Below, piece by piece: positions 25,387 through 34,595 of a DNA stretch of 64,000 nt. Position 1 is the stretch's first letter; each line of letters begins with the position of its first letter. A program made the position numbers and the translations under genes. Origin of the DNA: JANNSX01 sp963741525 (GTDB lineage Bacteria > Pseudomonadota > Alphaproteobacteria > Rhizobiales > Hyphomicrobiaceae); assembly GCA_963741525.1 (NCBI GenBank), contig CAVUIW010000020.1, positions 325,368-389,367 of the forward strand. Direction: 5' to 3'. Below the pieces are notes generated by a model that did no database searches, was not told where the DNA came from, and saw nothing but the letters and a program-made list of their open reading frames with translations.

Positions 25387-26415
25387 ATGGCGCTCGCGCG
25401 CGGACGCCGCGGCGGACATCCGGAGTACTACTGGCCGGGCTATGTCGATATTCTCTCGACGCTGCTGCTGGTCGTCACCTTCCTGATGTCGCTGTTCATG
25501 GTGACACAATTCTTCGTCAGTCAGGAGAGCTCGGGCAAGGACGTCGCCTTGAAGCGGCTGACCACGCAGCTCGCGCAGCTGACCGAGCTGCTGGCGCTCG
25601 AGCGGACCACCGCCAAGTCCGCCGAAGACGAGCTGACCGCAATGTCGGCGAGCCTCGCCGAAACCGAGGCCGAGAATAAGAAGTTCTCGGATCTCGTCGC
25701 GCTGGGGGACCAGAAAGCCGGAGAAGCGCAATCGAAGGCCGCCGTGCTCGCGAGCGATCTCGATACCCAGAAAGAGATCTCCGAGGAGGCGATGGCGCGG
25801 GTCAATCTCCTGAACCAACAGCTGCTCGCGCTGCGCCGGCAGATCGCGGCGTTGGAGGAGGCGCTCGATGCCTCCGAGACCAAGGACAAGGAAAGCCAGA
25901 CGCGCATCGCGGATCTCGGCCAACGCCTCAACGTAGCGCTCGCCAAGAAGGTGCAGGAGCTGTCGCAGTATCGCTCCGAGTTCTTCGGCAAGCTGAGGAC
26001 ACTGCTGGCCAACCGCCAGGACGTGCGCGTTGTCGGCGACCGCTTCGTGTTTCAGGCCGAGGTGCTGTTTCCCTCGGGCTCCGACGTGATCAACCCTGAG
26101 GGCCTGGCGACGCTCGACAGCCTGGCGGCCGCCATGAAGGAACTCGACGGCAAGATCCCGAAGGAGGTTTCCTGGGTGTTGCGCGTCGATGGCCATACAG
26201 ACCGGCGGCCGATCAACAGCCCGACCTTCCCCTCGAACTGGGAACTCTCGAGCGCCCGCGCCATCGCCGTCGTCAAATTCCTGATCGCCCGCGGCATTCC
26301 GGCCAACCGGCTCGTCGCCGCCGGCTTCGGCGAGAACCAGCCGATCGAGGCGGGCGTGACCGACGACGCCTTCGCCAAGAACCGCCGCATCGAGCTGAAG
26401 CTGACGGAGCGGTAA
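25387..26415 (+). CDS. OmpA/MotB-like peptidoglycan-binding protein with coiled coil
   Basis: Protein of 342 residues. One transmembrane helix lies at about 17-40 (VDILSTLLLVVTFLMSLFMV). Residues 45-185 are a long coiled coil (LTTQLAQLTELLALE, then LNQQLLALRRQIAALEEAL). The C-terminal OmpA domain spans about 210-340, with VDGHTDRRPIN, SSARAIAVVKFLI and the ending DDAFAKNRRIELKLTER. As in MotB, the helix would pair with the partner's channel and the OmpA domain would grip peptidoglycan. It begins three bases after the ExbB-like gene. Confidence 0.87.
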   Translation: MALARGRRGGHPEYYWPGYVDILSTLLLVVTFLMSLFMVTQFFVSQESSGKDVALKRLTTQLAQLTELLALERTTAKSAEDELTAMSASLAETEAENKKFSDLVALGDQKAGEAQSKAAVLASDLDTQKEISEEAMARVNLLNQQLLALRRQIAALEEALDASETKDKESQTRIADLGQRLNVALAKKVQELSQYRSEFFGKLRTLLANRQDVRVVGDRFVFQAEVLFPSGSDVINPEGLATLDSLAAAMKELDGKIPKEVSWVLRVDGHTDRRPINSPTFPSNWELSSARAIAVVKFLIARGIPANRLVAAGFGENQPIEAGVTDDAFAKNRRIELKLTER

Positions 26416-26427
26416 GCGGGCGGCGCC

Positions 26428-28233
26428 TCACGCCCCGAACTGCAATCCCGCCAGCCGGCTATAGAGGCCGCCCTTGGCGATGAGGCTCTGGTGCGTGCCT
26501 TCCTCGACCAGCCGGCCCTGGTCTAGCACGAGGATACGATCGGCCTTCTGCACGGTCGCCAGCCGATGCGCGATGACGAGAGTCGTGCGGCTCCCCATGA
26601 TCCGTTCGAGCGCCTGCTGCACCTTGGCCTCGCTCTCGGCATCGAGCGCGCTCGTCGCCTCGTCGAGGAGGAGGATCGGCGCATCGCGAAGCACGGCGCG
26701 CGCGATGGCGATGCGCTGGCGCTGGCCACCCGAGAGCGTCACGCCGCGCTCGCCGGCTTTGGTGTCGAGGCCGTCCGGCAGGCGAGCGATGAACTCCATG
26801 GCCTCGGCCGTCCTGGCCGCGCGCTCGATCTGGGCCCGGCTCGCGTCCGCCAATCCGTAGCTGATGTTCCCGGCGATCGTGTCGGCGAAGAGCGCGACGT
26901 CCTGCGGCACGAGCGCGGCGCGGGCGCGCAAGGCCTCGAGGCTGGCGTCGCGCACATCGATCCCGTCGATCCGAATACTCCCGGATTGCGGATCGTAGAA
27001 GCGCAGGATGAGGTTAAAGATCGTCGACTTGCCCGCACCCGACGGCCCGACGATGGCGACCGTCTCGCCCGGCGCGATGCGGAAACTCAGAGACGCGAGC
27101 GCTGCCACCTCGGGTCGCGAGGGATAGCGGAAGGTGACGGTATCGAAGACGATCTCGCCCTTGGCTTTCGCCGGAAAAGGCTTGGGATCAGCCGGCGAGC
27201 GGATGTCGGGCGTCCGCGCCAGCAACTCTGTCAACCGCTCGGCGGCACCGGCCGCCTGGGCTGCTTCGCCCCAGACTTCGGACAAGCCACCCAGTGCGCC
27301 CGCCGCGAACACCGCATAGAGCACGAACTGGCCGAGCGTGCCGCCGGACATTTGCCCCGCAAGCACATCGCCCGCGCCGAGCCAGAGAATGCCGACGATC
27401 CCCGAGAACACCAGGAACAGCGCCACGGCGGTCAACCCTGCCCGCGCCCGCATGCGCGCGCCCGCGGCAGCGAAGGCGAGCTCCAACGCCTTGGCAAAGC
27501 GACCGGTTACCTCGGGTTCCGCACCCGCCGCCTGCATGGTCCTCACCGAGGCGAGGTTCTCGGCCGCGTATGCCGAGGCGGAGGCGATGCTGTCCTGCGC
27601 CTGCCGCGACAGACGCTTCACGACGCGGCCGTAGACGACGAGTGGAATGACGATCAGCGGAATGAGCCCCAGCACCAGCACCGAGAGCTTGGCGCTGGTC
27701 ACGAACATCATGATCAATGCGCCGATGAGCAGCACGAGATTGCGGAGCGTCTGCGAGAAGGCCGTACCGATCGCCGACTTGATCTGCGTCGTGTCGGCCG
27801 TCAGCCGCGACATCACCTCGCCCGACTGGATGGTCTCGAAGAAGCCAGGGCTCTGGGCGGAGAGGCGGCGGAAAACATCGCCTGCCAAATCCGCCACAAC
27901 CCGTTCGCCGAGCCAGCTCACCGTGTAGAAACGGGCAGCGCTCGCCAGCGCCAGCACCATGCCGATCGCCACCATGACGCCGAAGTAGCGATCGACGAAG
28001 GCGCCGTTACCGCCGGCGAAGCCCAGATCGATCATCCGGCGGACGCCGAGCGGCAGCACTAGGGTCGCCACCGCCGCCATCGTCAGCGCGACGATCGTCA
28101 GGGCCACCATGGCGGGATGCCGGGCGAGGTAGGGCTTGAGGGCGAGGAGCGGACGCAGATTGGCGCGCTGGCGGCGGGCGGCATCAGCAGTCTGCGCCGG
28201 GGCTGCCGATGATTCCGCCGCGACTTCCGCCAT
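26428..28233 (-). CDS. ABC exporter (transmembrane plus ATPase fusion, MsbA/lipid type)
   Basis: Half-transporter of 601 residues that would act as a dimer. Six helices span residues 30-320. The ATPase has Walker A GPSGAGKSTIFN at about 393-404, ABC signature LSGGQRQRIAIARAVL near 500, Walker B ILLLDEATSALDAESEA and the H-loop VIAHRLATV. The family exports lipids, peptides or drugs, and the substrate is unreadable. The order ABC exporter, rpmE, DUF1465 recurs in Rhizobiales. It converges on the OmpA gene with 12 bases between the stops. Confidence 0.92.
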   Translation of the reverse strand: MAEVAAESSAAPAQTADAARRQRANLRPLLALKPYLARHPAMVALTIVALTMAAVATLVLPLGVRRMIDLGFAGGNGAFVDRYFGVMVAIGMVLALASAARFYTVSWLGERVVADLAGDVFRRLSAQSPGFFETIQSGEVMSRLTADTTQIKSAIGTAFSQTLRNLVLLIGALIMMFVTSAKLSVLVLGLIPLIVIPLVVYGRVVKRLSRQAQDSIASASAYAAENLASVRTMQAAGAEPEVTGRFAKALELAFAAAGARMRARAGLTAVALFLVFSGIVGILWLGAGDVLAGQMSGGTLGQFVLYAVFAAGALGGLSEVWGEAAQAAGAAERLTELLARTPDIRSPADPKPFPAKAKGEIVFDTVTFRYPSRPEVAALASLSFRIAPGETVAIVGPSGAGKSTIFNLILRFYDPQSGSIRIDGIDVRDASLEALRARAALVPQDVALFADTIAGNISYGLADASRAQIERAARTAEAMEFIARLPDGLDTKAGERGVTLSGGQRQRIAIARAVLRDAPILLLDEATSALDAESEAKVQQALERIMGSRTTLVIAHRLATVQKADRILVLDQGRLVEEGTHQSLIAKGGLYSRLAGLQFGA

Positions 28234-28455
28234 CTCTACCCGCCTCCCGTGCCGCCTGAGCCCCTATTCCACGGCCCGGCGGGGCAACCATGCCCGAGGC
28301 TTCACGGCAAAGACAAGGCGGCCCTACCGCGCGAACCACCCTTGCCGGTTCCGGCCCCCTTCTGTATAAGGCCGGTCAAATTCACTCCCGACAGGCAAGC
28401 TCGCGCCCGGCACCGGCTGGTCTGGCTTTGCCGACGGCCCCAAGGACTGACCACC

Positions 28456-28686
28456 ATGAAGAAGAGCGACGGCACGCACCCGAACTATCACCCGATCAAG
28501 GTCGTCATGACCGACGGGACGGAGTTCACGACGTTTTCTTGCATGGGCAAGCCCAACGACGTGCTCCGCCTCGATATCGACCCCAAGACCCATCCGGCCT
28601 GGACGGGCGGCGGTCAGCACCTGATCGACCGTGGCGGCCGCCTGACACGGTTCAAGAAGAAGTTCGAAGGCTTCATCAAGAGCTGA
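28456..28686 (+). CDS. rpmE: 50S ribosomal protein L31
   Basis: Ribosomal protein of 76 residues: MKKSDGTHPNYHPIKVVMTD, TEFTTFSCMGKPNDVLRLDI, THPAWTGGGQHLIDRGGRLT and KKFEGF. Only one cysteine is present, so it is the alphaproteobacterial form without the zinc-binding CxxC sites. The frame is open upstream, but the ATG at 28456 is the family start. A clear rho-independent terminator follows 30 bases after the stop. Confidence 0.95.
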   Translation: MKKSDGTHPNYHPIKVVMTDGTEFTTFSCMGKPNDVLRLDIDPKTHPAWTGGGQHLIDRGGRLTRFKKKFEGFIKS

Positions 28687-28716
28687 GCGGGACACTTCCC
28701 GGCTCTGGAAACACGA

Positions 28717-28744
28717 AAGGCCGCGCATCAAGCGCGGCCTTTTC
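28717..28744 (+). terminator. Rho-independent terminator of rpmE
   Basis: AAGGCCGCGC (28717-28726), loop ATCAA, GCGCGGCCTT (28732-28741), then TT. The symmetric A/T flanks would let it also stop the converging rcdA-like gene. Confidence 0.88.
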
Positions 28745-28770
28745 GAATCCCGATATGGAAGTCTACGGGC

Positions 28771-29328
28771 TCAGCTCCGCTCGCCGTACGCGCTATCGAA
28801 GGCGTGGCGCACGGCCTCGCCATTGGCCTCGCTGGCGGCGCCGACCTTGACCGGCATCCTTATGCCCAGCACCGGCCCGTCCTCGAACAGGCGATCGAGC
28901 TTCACGATCTTGTCCTGGAACTCGAAGCTCGCCTCGATCAGCTCCTTGAGCTTGTCCGGCAAGCCGCCGAAATCGCGCACATGCGAGGGGCGGCCGATAT
29001 CGATCTTCAAGCGCTGGCGCTCGCTGCGGGCCTTCTGCTGGCTCATCTCGCCGGTGTTGACCGAGCGGCGGATCAAGAGCCAGGAGGCCAGATTCATGAG
29101 GCGCGTTGTGAGCCGCATGCTCTCGGTGGCATAGGTCAGCGCGATCTGGCCGGTCAAACCCCGGCTGTCGTCGCGGCCAGCGCCATCCAGATACTGCGCC
29201 GTCGCTTCGACCAGGGCCATGCCCTCGCGATAGACGCCCTGGAAGCGGCTGGAGGAGAAATAGCGCTCGCCAAAGCTGATGGTCAGCCCATCGGCGCCGG
29301 CGTCGCGAACGACTGAACTCTCACTCAT
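28771..29328 (-). CDS. DUF1465 family protein, RcdA-like (regulator of CtrA degradation)
   Basis: Protein of 185 residues. FGERYFSSSRFQGVYREGMA, LDGAGRDDSRGL, TYATESMRLTTRLMNLASWL and RLFEDGPVLG are hallmarks of DUF1465, the family of Caulobacter RcdA. RcdA is an adaptor that helps ClpXP degrade the cell-cycle regulator CtrA at the pole. It is all-helical, with no membrane segment. I chose the ATG at 29328; the frame is open to 29364. It converges on rpmE. Function in this organism is by homology only. Confidence 0.85.
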   Translation of the reverse strand: MSESSVVRDAGADGLTISFGERYFSSSRFQGVYREGMALVEATAQYLDGAGRDDSRGLTGQIALTYATESMRLTTRLMNLASWLLIRRSVNTGEMSQQKARSERQRLKIDIGRPSHVRDFGGLPDKLKELIEASFEFQDKIVKLDRLFEDGPVLGIRMPVKVGAASEANGEAVRHAFDSAYGERS

Positions 29329-29453
29329 GATCCTACGCACTCGACAGATACTCCACGCCGCCATGATGACGCGCGGGGCTCGAAACGCAAGTATCCCCGC
29401 TCCGGGTTAACGTTCACTTCCAATTGTCACGGTTTCTGGGCGGCCGGCCGGCG

Positions 29454-29485
29454 AAAAAAAATGAGCCGCTCGGTTGAGCGGCTCA
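29454..29485 (-). terminator. Rho-independent terminator of the DUF1192 gene
   Basis: On the minus strand TGAGCCGCTC, loop AACC, GAGCGGCTCA is followed by eight Ts (plus-strand As at 29454-29461). It lies 180 bases after the DUF1192 stop. The rest of 29329-29663 contains only short hairpins (ATCCAG/CTGGAT near 29530-29545) and no gene. Confidence 0.85.
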
Positions 29486-29663
29486 AGAGTTAAACAGGGA
29501 GGCGTCAAACAGAGTGACAGGAGCCACTCAGCATCCAGAGAACTGGATGGCATGAACAGTAAACGACAAGGGCTAACAAGTTCTTAATCGGACACGTGGA
29601 TTCGCACAATTCCGCGCAAGCGGGCCGCGCCCGGCGGCGTCGTTTTGATGCCGGATGCGACAG

Positions 29664-29861
29664 TCAGTTGCTTTTCTTGAAGATTTGCTCGGCCGCATCG
29701 AGCGTCGCTTTTCTCTTGTGGATTTCTTCCTCGACCCGGCTCCGCTCGGCAGCGAGCGCGCCCAGGCGCTCCTCGAGATCGGGTATCGAGAGCCTCGATA
29801 TGTCCTCGCCGAGTGTTACGGCGGCGGTTTTCTTCCTCGGGAACAGGTCGTCGAGATCCAT
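29664..29861 (-). CDS. DUF1192 family protein
   Basis: Small protein of 65 residues: an acidic start MDLDDLFPRK, then GEDISRLSIPDLEERLGALA and a charged helix ERSRVEEEIHKRKATLDAAE. This is DUF1192, a short alphaproteobacterial coiled-coil family of unknown role, usually next to the quinone oxidoreductase and DUF1465 genes, as here. The ATG at 29861 is the family start; the frame reads 26 codons further upstream without resemblance. Confidence 0.85.
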   Translation of the reverse strand: MDLDDLFPRKKTAAVTLGEDISRLSIPDLEERLGALAAERSRVEEEIHKRKATLDAAEQIFKKSN

Positions 29862-29977
29862 GATGTCCTCCGCGGAAAGAGCCGGTCGACATTGTGCCCC
29901 GGCTCGCTCATAGGGAGTTTCCATTTTTCGTTGAATCACTTCAACACCCTAGTTCCTTGGTTTGTCGTGCTTCTTTT

Positions 29978-30003
29978 CGGAAAACCGCTTCGCACTTTTC
30001 CGG
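29978..30003. repeat. Short palindromic element, CCGCTTCGCACTTTTCCGG type
   Basis: CGGAAAA and TTTTCCG flank CCGCTTCGCAC. Nearly the same 25 bases lie inside the rRNA operon at 56001-56025. It sits between the divergent DUF1192 and oxidoreductase genes, where it could affect both promoters. Confidence 0.7.
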
Positions 30004-30050
30004 AAGCACTCTATGTCACAAGCACTCACCGCCCACCCCGAGGTCGACAA

Positions 30051-31045
30051 ATGAGCATTCCCAAGACCATGACGGCGATCGCCATCACCACGCCCGGCGC
30101 GCCAGAGGTGTTGCAGCCGCGCGAGATGCCGACGCCGGAGCCAGGGCCGGGACAGATCCTCGTCAAGGTGGCCGCCGCCGGCGTCAACCGGCCGGACGTC
30201 ATGCAGCGCGCGGGCGCTTATCCCTCGCCGCCTGGCCATTCGCCGATCCCCGGCCTCGAGATGGCGGGAACGGTTGCGGCGCTCGGCAAAGGCGTGAGCC
30301 GGCACAAGGTCGGCGACAAGGTGACGGCGCTGCTCAACGGCGGCGGCTATGCGGAATACGCGATCGCCGAGGAAGGCGCCGCCTTGGCAGTCCCGGCCGG
30401 GATCGGCATGGTAGAGGCGGGCGCTATTCCGGAAACCTTCTTCACCGTCTGGCACAATGTCTTCGAGCGTGGCCGCCTCCAGGCCGGCGAATGGCTGCTC
30501 GTCCATGGCGGCTCGAGCGGCATCGGCACGACCGCGATCCAGCTCGCCAAGGCGTTCGGAGCTTCAGTCGCCGTGACGGCGGGATCAGAGGCCAAGTGCC
30601 AGGCCTGCCGCGATCTCGGCGCCGACCTCGCGATCAATTACAAGACCGGGAACTTCGTCGACGAGATCAAGGCGGCGACCGGGGGCAAGGGCGCCGATCT
30701 CATCCTCGACATGGTGGGCGGCACTACATCGACCGGAACTTCGATGCCGTCGCCTCGGACGGCCGCATCGTGCAGATTGCCTTCCTCGAAGGCTCGAAGG
30801 CGACCATCGACTTCACGCGGCTGATGTTGAAGCGCGTGACCTTCACCGGCTCGACGCTCCGGATCCGCACCAACGAGTTCAAGGCGGGTCTCGCCCGGAA
30901 CCTGCAGGAGAAAGTCTGGCCGCTGCTCGCTTCCGGCAAGGTCAAGGTGCCGATCGACGCTACCTTCCCGCTCGCGAAAGCCGCCGAGGCGCACAAGCGC
31001 ATGGAGACCAGCCAACATGTCGGCAAGATCGTGCTGACGGTCTGA
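30051..31045 (+). CDS. NAD(P)H quinone oxidoreductase, PIG3-like MDR family, frameshifted
   Basis: Medium-chain dehydrogenase without zinc. The GroES-like half reads LVKVAAAGVNRPDVMQRAGA; the Rossmann half has LLVHGGSSGIGTTAIQLAKA and YKTGNFVDEI; the end is AHKRMETSQHVGKIVLTV. One base is missing at about 30722: VGG is followed out of frame by YIDRNFDAVASDG, and restoring a G gives VGGDYIDRN, the family sequence, in 332 codons. It reduces quinones or small enones with NADPH. The ATG at 30051 follows GAGGTCGAC. Confidence 0.87.
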
Positions 31046-31112
31046 ACCGATCTTCCCCTCCTAGCGGTTTCGTGTAACCCTTCCGGCCAACAAAAGGTCC
31101 AGGGAGGACACG

Positions 31113-32747
31113 ATGCTCAACGGCCTCATGATGGAGCGGCCGCTCCTCATCTCCGACATCATCCGCTATGCCGCTGACGTCCATCCCGACGGCGAAGTGA
31201 TCTCGGCGGCGGTGGAAGGCGGCATCCATCGCTACACCTATCGCCAATCGCTCGCCCGAATATCCCAGCTCGCCCACGCGCTCCGCGCCCAGGGCATCGG
31301 CCCCGGCGACCGGGTGGCGACGCTCGCCTGGAACGGGTACCGCCATTTCGAGCTCTACTACGCGATCTCCGGCATCGGCGCCGTCTGCCACACGATCAAT
31401 CCGCGCCTTTTCCCCGAGCAGGTGATCTACATCACCCATCACGCGAAAGATAAGATCCTCTTCTGCGATCTGACCTTCCTGCCGATCATCGACAAGCTGC
31501 GCGACAAGCTGCCGAAAGATATGCGCTTCGCGGTCATGTCGGATCGCGCGCATATGCCGGAGAGCGCCGTCGATCTTCTCTGCTATGAGGACATGATCGA
31601 AGGCGCGCCCACCACCTACGACTGGCCGGTCTTCGACGAGCGGACAGCTTCGAGCCTCTGCTACACCTCGGGCACCACGGGCGAGCCCAAGGGCGCGCTC
31701 TACACGCATCGGTCGAGCTTCCTGCACTCCTTTTCCGTCCTGGTTCCCAACCGCACCAGTTTTGGACCTGGCGTGAAGGTGCTGCCGGTCGTGCCACTGT
31801 TCCACGTCAACGCCTGGGGCCTGCCCTATTCCGCGCCGATGTCGGGGACGTCGCTCGTGTTCCCGGGCGCGAAGCTCGATGGCGCGAGCCTCTTCGATCT
31901 CATGGACACAGAGAGTGTCGATGCCTCCTGGGGCGTGCCGACGGTCTGGCAGGGCCTCCTCGCCGAGATGACGAAACGAGGACGCGGGCCGAAGGGCCTC
32001 AAGCAAGTCCTCGTCGGCGGCTCGGCGGCGGCGCCCTCCTTGATCCAGGCCTTCGAGCGCGACTTCGGCGTCGAGATGACCCACGGCTGGGGCATGACGG
32101 AGATGAGCCCGGTCGGGACCTGCTCGCAGCTCTCGCCGGCCGAGAAGACGCTCGCCCCCGAGGAGCGGTGGACGATCAAGCAATCGCAAGGACGCCGGCT
32201 CTATGGCGTCGACCTCAAGATCAGCGACGATAATGGCAACCCCCTGCCGCACGACGGCAAGGCCTCGGGCGAGCTGCATGTGCGCGGCAACACGGTGATC
32301 TCCGGATACTTCGACAACGAGAAGGCGACGCGGGAAGCCTTCGACAAGGACGGCTGGTTCCGCACCGGGGACGTCGCGACCATTTCGCCCTCCGGCGTGC
32401 TCACCATCGTCGATCGCTCGAAGGATCTCATCAAGTCCGGCGGCGAATGGATCTCCTCGATCGACGTCGAGAACTCGGCCATGGCCTGCCCGGGGGTTGC
32501 GACCTGCGCGGTGATCGGCATTCCGCATCCCAAGTGGGACGAGCGGCCGTTGCTCGTGGTCGTAGCCAAGGAAGGCGGAGGCGCGACGAGGGACACTGTG
32601 CTCGATTTCCTTCGCCCGAAAGTCGCCAAGTGGCAGGTGCCGGACGATGTCGTGTTCGTGCAGACGCTGCCGATGACGGCGACCGGCAAGGTGTCGAAGA
32701 AAGACCTTCGCGCGCAATTCGCGGATTACAAGTGGAAGGACGGGTGA
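31113..32747 (+). CDS. Acyl-CoA ligase (AMP-forming), DmdB/medium-chain type
   Basis: Adenylate-forming ligase of 544 residues. The P-loop YTSGTTGEPKGALYTHRS lies at about 184-201, THGWGMTEMSPVG (adenine site) near 325, GWFRTGDVATISPSGVL near 416, DRSKDLIKSGGEWIS near 433 and the catalytic lysine in TATGKVSKKDLR near 525. The relatives I recall best are 3-methylthiopropionyl-CoA ligases (DmdB) and medium-chain fatty acyl-CoA ligases. It lies 67 bases after the oxidoreductase, with an AGGGAGG site. Confidence 0.92.
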   Translation: MLNGLMMERPLLISDIIRYAADVHPDGEVISAAVEGGIHRYTYRQSLARISQLAHALRAQGIGPGDRVATLAWNGYRHFELYYAISGIGAVCHTINPRLFPEQVIYITHHAKDKILFCDLTFLPIIDKLRDKLPKDMRFAVMSDRAHMPESAVDLLCYEDMIEGAPTTYDWPVFDERTASSLCYTSGTTGEPKGALYTHRSSFLHSFSVLVPNRTSFGPGVKVLPVVPLFHVNAWGLPYSAPMSGTSLVFPGAKLDGASLFDLMDTESVDASWGVPTVWQGLLAEMTKRGRGPKGLKQVLVGGSAAAPSLIQAFERDFGVEMTHGWGMTEMSPVGTCSQLSPAEKTLAPEERWTIKQSQGRRLYGVDLKISDDNGNPLPHDGKASGELHVRGNTVISGYFDNEKATREAFDKDGWFRTGDVATISPSGVLTIVDRSKDLIKSGGEWISSIDVENSAMACPGVATCAVIGIPHPKWDERPLLVVVAKEGGGATRDTVLDFLRPKVAKWQVPDDVVFVQTLPMTATGKVSKKDLRAQFADYKWKDG

Positions 32748-32779
32748 GGCCACGCCCATTCGATGGGGCCGGGCCATCC

Positions 32780-32865
32780 GTAGGGGCGACCGGCGGTCGC
32801 CCGGCCAACCGCGGACGAGAAGGTTGCAATTTGTAGATAGGCGGGCGACTGCCTTTCGCCCCTAC
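32780..32865. repeat. Pair of REP-like palindromes (GTAGGGGCGACC type)
   Basis: GTAGGGGCGACCGGCGGTCG (32780 on, complete to 32802) and a degenerate reverse copy GGGCGACTGCCTTTCGCCCC (32843-32865). Further copies are at 34564 and 47153. Both lie in the 170-base spacer before the amidohydrolase. Confidence 0.75.
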
Positions 32866-32917
32866 TGTCAGCCCGCGATCCTCAGCGCCAGCCTTCAAGA
32901 AATCGAGAGCATCCTCC

Positions 32918-34567
32918 ATGCCAACTTATCCCGCCCCCGACCTCATCCTCATCAACGCCGACATCCGGACGATGGATGTGCTCAGCCCGCGCGCCGAAGC
33001 GCTGGCCGTCAGCAACGGGCGGATCGCAGCTCTTGGCACCACGGTAGACATCCGTGCCCTCGCAGACAAGAAAACCAAAGTGATCGACGCCGGCGGACGG
33101 CTCGTGCTGCCGGGTTTCCAGGACACCCACATCCACCTGCAGGACAGCGGCACCGACCGCGCGATGTCGGCCGATCTCGAAGGCCTCACCACCATCGCCG
33201 AGTTCCAGGCGGCGCTCGCGGCCTTCGGCAAGGCCAATCCGAAGAATACTTGGGTCAACGGCGTCGGCTGGTACTCAGGCATCTTCGGCGAGCACAACCT
33301 TAACTGCCAGGCGCTCGATGCGGCCGTCCCCGGCCGGCCGGCCTTCACCCTTGCCTCCGACGCGCACAGCGCCTGCATCAATACGAAAGCCTGTAAGGCC
33401 ATCGGCCTCACACGCGACACGCCGGACCCCGAGAACGGCCATTTCGTCAAGGACGCGAAGGGTGAGCCGACGGGCATGCTCTTCGAGCACGCGATCTATT
33501 GGGCGAAGGAGCGGATGCCCGAGCGGACCGACGCCGACTATGCCAAGGGCGTTAAGTTCGGCCAGACGCTGTGCAATCGGCACGGCATCATCGGCGTGCT
33601 CGACGCGCTCGTGCAGGAGCGGCATATGCGCGTCTATCAGGCACTTGATAAAGCGGGCGAGCTGACGGTACGCGTGGCGGCGACCGGCCTCGTGAATTCC
33701 GAGGACACTGTCGCAGGCGCGCTCGATCGCTTGACCATGCTACGCCGCGACTACGCCTCGCCGATGGTCCGCATGCACTCCGCCAAATTCTTCTTCGACG
33801 GCGTGTTCGAGAACCGCACCGCCGCGATGCTCGAGGACTACTCGGACGAGAAGGGCGGCAACGCGCCGGTGATGTTCGGCGAGAATCATTTCCGCGAGTT
33901 GTTCATCGCCGTCGACGCGGCGCGCTTCCAGATCCATGTGCATGTCATCGGCGACAAGGCGGTGCGCGCGGCCCTCGATGGCATCCAGGCGGCGCGCGAA
34001 GTCAATGGCGCTTGGCCGGCCTGGCATCAGCTCGCCCACATCCAGGCGATCGATCCGGCGGACATCCCGCGCTTTCACGAGCTCGGCGCCGTCGCCAATA
34101 TCCAGACGCTGTGGGCCCGGCACGAGCCCTCGGTCGACGATGTGGCGCTGCCGATGATGGGGCCCGAGCGCGGCAAGTGGATGTACGCTTTCCGCTCGCT
34201 GATCGATGCGGGTGCCGAGTATGCGGTGTCGAGCGACTGGGGCGTCTCGACGCTCAATCCCTTCGCCATCATGCAGACGGCGGTGACGCGGCTGCCGGAG
34301 AAGCTTCGCTCACCCGATCATCCCGTCTTCCTGCCGGAGCAGCGCATGAGCGTCGAGGAGGTCGTGAAAGGCTACACGCTGAACGCAGCCCGCACCGCCT
34401 GGCGCGAGGCCGACACGGGCACGCTGGCGCGAGGCAAGTATGCCGATTTCATCGTGCTCGACCGCGATGTCTTTGCGATCAACCCGCGTGAGCTTGGTCA
34501 GACTGAAGTGCTTCTGACAATGCTCGCCGGCCGCGAGGTGCACCGGGCGAAGGAGTTCGGATCGTAG
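32918..34567 (+). CDS. Amidohydrolase, YtcJ-like
   Basis: Metal-dependent hydrolase of 549 residues. The N-terminal beta sandwich has LPGFQDTHIHLQDSG, with the HxH metal pair near residue 71. The YtcJ-type insert is followed by FQIHVHVIGDKAVRAAL and AWHQLAHIQAIDPADI (further histidines), and the SSDWGVSTLNPFA aspartate lies near 440. Substrates in this group are N-acyl or formyl amides and are mostly unknown. No signal peptide. The TAG stop lies within a REP-like element. Confidence 0.9.
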   Translation: MPTYPAPDLILINADIRTMDVLSPRAEALAVSNGRIAALGTTVDIRALADKKTKVIDAGGRLVLPGFQDTHIHLQDSGTDRAMSADLEGLTTIAEFQAALAAFGKANPKNTWVNGVGWYSGIFGEHNLNCQALDAAVPGRPAFTLASDAHSACINTKACKAIGLTRDTPDPENGHFVKDAKGEPTGMLFEHAIYWAKERMPERTDADYAKGVKFGQTLCNRHGIIGVLDALVQERHMRVYQALDKAGELTVRVAATGLVNSEDTVAGALDRLTMLRRDYASPMVRMHSAKFFFDGVFENRTAAMLEDYSDEKGGNAPVMFGENHFRELFIAVDAARFQIHVHVIGDKAVRAALDGIQAAREVNGAWPAWHQLAHIQAIDPADIPRFHELGAVANIQTLWARHEPSVDDVALPMMGPERGKWMYAFRSLIDAGAEYAVSSDWGVSTLNPFAIMQTAVTRLPEKLRSPDHPVFLPEQRMSVEEVVKGYTLNAARTAWREADTGTLARGKYADFIVLDRDVFAINPRELGQTEVLLTMLAGREVHRAKEFGS

Positions 34568-34589
34568 GGCGACCGCCGGTCGCCCCTAC
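34564..34589. repeat. REP-like palindrome over the amidohydrolase stop codon
   Basis: GTAGGGCGACCGCCGGTCGC then CCCTAC, nearly a perfect palindrome. The TAG at 34565-34567 is the stop of the amidohydrolase. It separates that gene from the convergent secA. Confidence 0.8.
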
Positions 34590-34595
34590 TGGCCC

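Noticed and set aside
24355..26415. Flagellar motor genes motA and motB
   Set aside because: The helix layout and OmpA domain are related, but sizes and context are non-flagellar and no flagellar genes are in the window.
30960..32777. A 605-codon minus-strand frame opposite the acyl-CoA ligase
   Set aside because: The ligase on the plus strand has all family motifs; the antisense product is Arg/His-rich without similarity.
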